Assembly (NCBI GenBank): GCA_030612305.1
Contig: JAUWOG010000163.1
Coordinates: 1 to 5,922 of the forward strand
Source: Armatimonadota bacterium
Lineage (GTDB): Bacteria > Armatimonadota > Zipacnadia > Zipacnadales > UBA11051
Length of the DNA: 5,922 nt
Direction of reading: 5' to 3'
In this document: positions 5,134 to 5,922 of the stretch, piece by piece
Position numbering within the stretch: the stretch's first letter is position 1
Layout of the letters: each line of letters starts with the position of its first letter
The notes under the pieces: model-generated
Databases searched by the model: none
The model's input: only the letters and a program-made list of their open reading frames with translations
Told to the model about the DNA's origin: nothing
Made by a program: the position numbers and the translations under genes

Positions 5134-5922
5134 TTATGTTTCCCTTGTATCCTCTGATTCCTTCTTTTTTTTCATCCCAACACTATTTTTCTCTGTCTCC
5201 GACACCCAATGATCCCGCCGCCGATCCCACACGAAGTTGCTCCCGGACATCCGCTTCCCGTATCCTTTGACCTCAGCCAGCACGGCAGCAACGTGCCCCG
5301 GATGGGTGATGTCGTCAGCTTCGTTGGTCACCATTGCCACGGTGATACTCGTCAGTTCGAAGCTCTCATGGTTCCCCGAACGGCTGAGAGTCTCGAAGCA
5401 GCCCGCCGCCAGATGTTCCTCCTCAAAGAACCGTTCCTTGCCGGCCTCGAAGGCCCTGACCACGTCATCAGCCACGGCCTTCGCCCCTGCAACCGTCGTC
5501 GTCAGGAAGAAATCATCTCCGCCGATGTGGGTGAGGAACCAGTGCGTCGGCTGATGCTTCGCGACGGTCTCCTCAATCAACTCCCTCACCCACAGAAGCA
5601 TTTCATCCCCTCGCTGATAGCCATAAACGTCGTTGTACGGCTTAAAATTGTCCAGGTCGAACTGGACGACTGCCAGCGTTCCTCGTTGCGGCAGGCGGGT
5701 CGCGATCTCCCGCTGTAGCGCCGGACTGCCCGGAAGGCCAGTCAGCGGATTCACAGCCGCATATTCCCGCACTGTTCTCAGCACCATCCGCACTGCGGCC
5801 ATGAGCTCCGCCGCCTCATTCCCCGCGACATACGCCTGCGCGGCCTCCGCCACCGCCTCATACGCCTCCGGCTCATTCGGGCCGCCGGCGACAACCACCG
5901 GAGTGTGCCGCATTCCGGCATC
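5134..5922 (-). CDS. GGDEF-domain protein with the tail of a degenerate receiver domain, 5' end cut by the window edge
   Basis: About 262 C-terminal residues are visible; the frame is open to the edge (D-A-G precedes the first Met), so the real start lies outside. The first ~45 residues resemble the end of a receiver domain (strand TPVVVAGG, strand QAYVAG, then a helix). The GGDEF domain follows: NPLTGLPG, FDLDNFKPYNDVYG with substrate-binding Asn/Asp, then GGDDF at 5509-5523. Canonical members make cyclic di-GMP from two GTP. Here the fourth signature residue is Asp instead of Glu, and P-T-H-W replaces the RxxD product-inhibition site, so it may be an altered cyclase or a GTP or c-di-GMP sensor. 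The receiver remnant has Gly where the Ser/Thr switch and Ala where the Lys should be. The C-terminal tail is Lys/Glu-rich and includes an A8 tract. It ends with TAA followed at once by in-frame TAG. No transmembrane segment is visible in this part. Confidence 0.88.
   Translation of the reverse strand, partial: DAGMRHTPVVVAGGPNEPEAYEAVAEAAQAYVAGNEAAELMAAVRMVLRTVREYAAVNPLTGLPGSPALQREIATRLPQRGTLAVVQFDLDNFKPYNDVYGYQRGDEMLLWVRELIEETVAKHQPTHWFLTHIGGDDFFLTTTVAGAKAVADDVVRAFEAGKERFFEEEHLAAGCFETLSRSGNHESFELTSITVAMVTNEADDITHPGHVAAVLAEVKGYGKRMSGSNFVWDRRRDHWVSETEKNSVGMKKKKESEDTRET

Overview
This GC-rich bacterial window carries six protein genes, all on the minus strand, so transcription runs from high to low coordinates. 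The organism cannot be named from sequence alone. The mix of a heparinase II/III-like protein, a NodB-type deacetylase, a DegT-family aminotransferase and one-domain signalling proteins resembles genomes of Armatimonadota, Planctomycetota/Lentisphaerota or related uncultured lineages; that is an impression from gene content, not a measurement.

Signalling block (5922-4633). The 3' part of a diguanylate-cyclase-like (GGDEF) gene enters from the right edge. The end of a receiver-like domain, apparently degenerate, is visible ahead of the GGDEF domain, whose signature is GGDDF and which has no RxxD inhibitory site. After 114 bases in which I see no convincing promoter or terminator comes a complete single-domain CheY-like response regulator with all phosphorylation residues. 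A terminator-like hairpin with a six-U tract follows it.

Carbohydrate block (4547-1). A DegT/DnrJ/EryC1/StrS PLP aminotransferase (GTG start, strong Shine-Dalgarno) is followed 4 bases later by an alkaline-phosphatase-superfamily phosphodiesterase (GTG start, its Shine-Dalgarno inside the end of the aminotransferase gene). A 146-base spacer with a striking 16-pair stem-loop precedes a secreted heparinase II/III-like protein. Fifteen bases later a polysaccharide-deacetylase-like gene begins and runs off the left edge. Spacing and strand suggest one transcription unit with an internal control point. The heparinase-like protein would act outside the cytoplasm and the other three inside. A role in making or processing an amino sugar, cyclitol or uronate-containing glycan is an inference; no substrate can be read from the sequence.

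The most interesting points are the two RNA hairpins, one against the aminotransferase Shine-Dalgarno and one after the phosphodiesterase stop with a competing partner repeat, and the number of proteins whose signature residues depart from their family consensus (deacetylase, heparinase-like protein, receiver-GGDEF). I see no mobile elements, CRISPR arrays, tRNA or rRNA, and no gene-free stretch above 300 bases.
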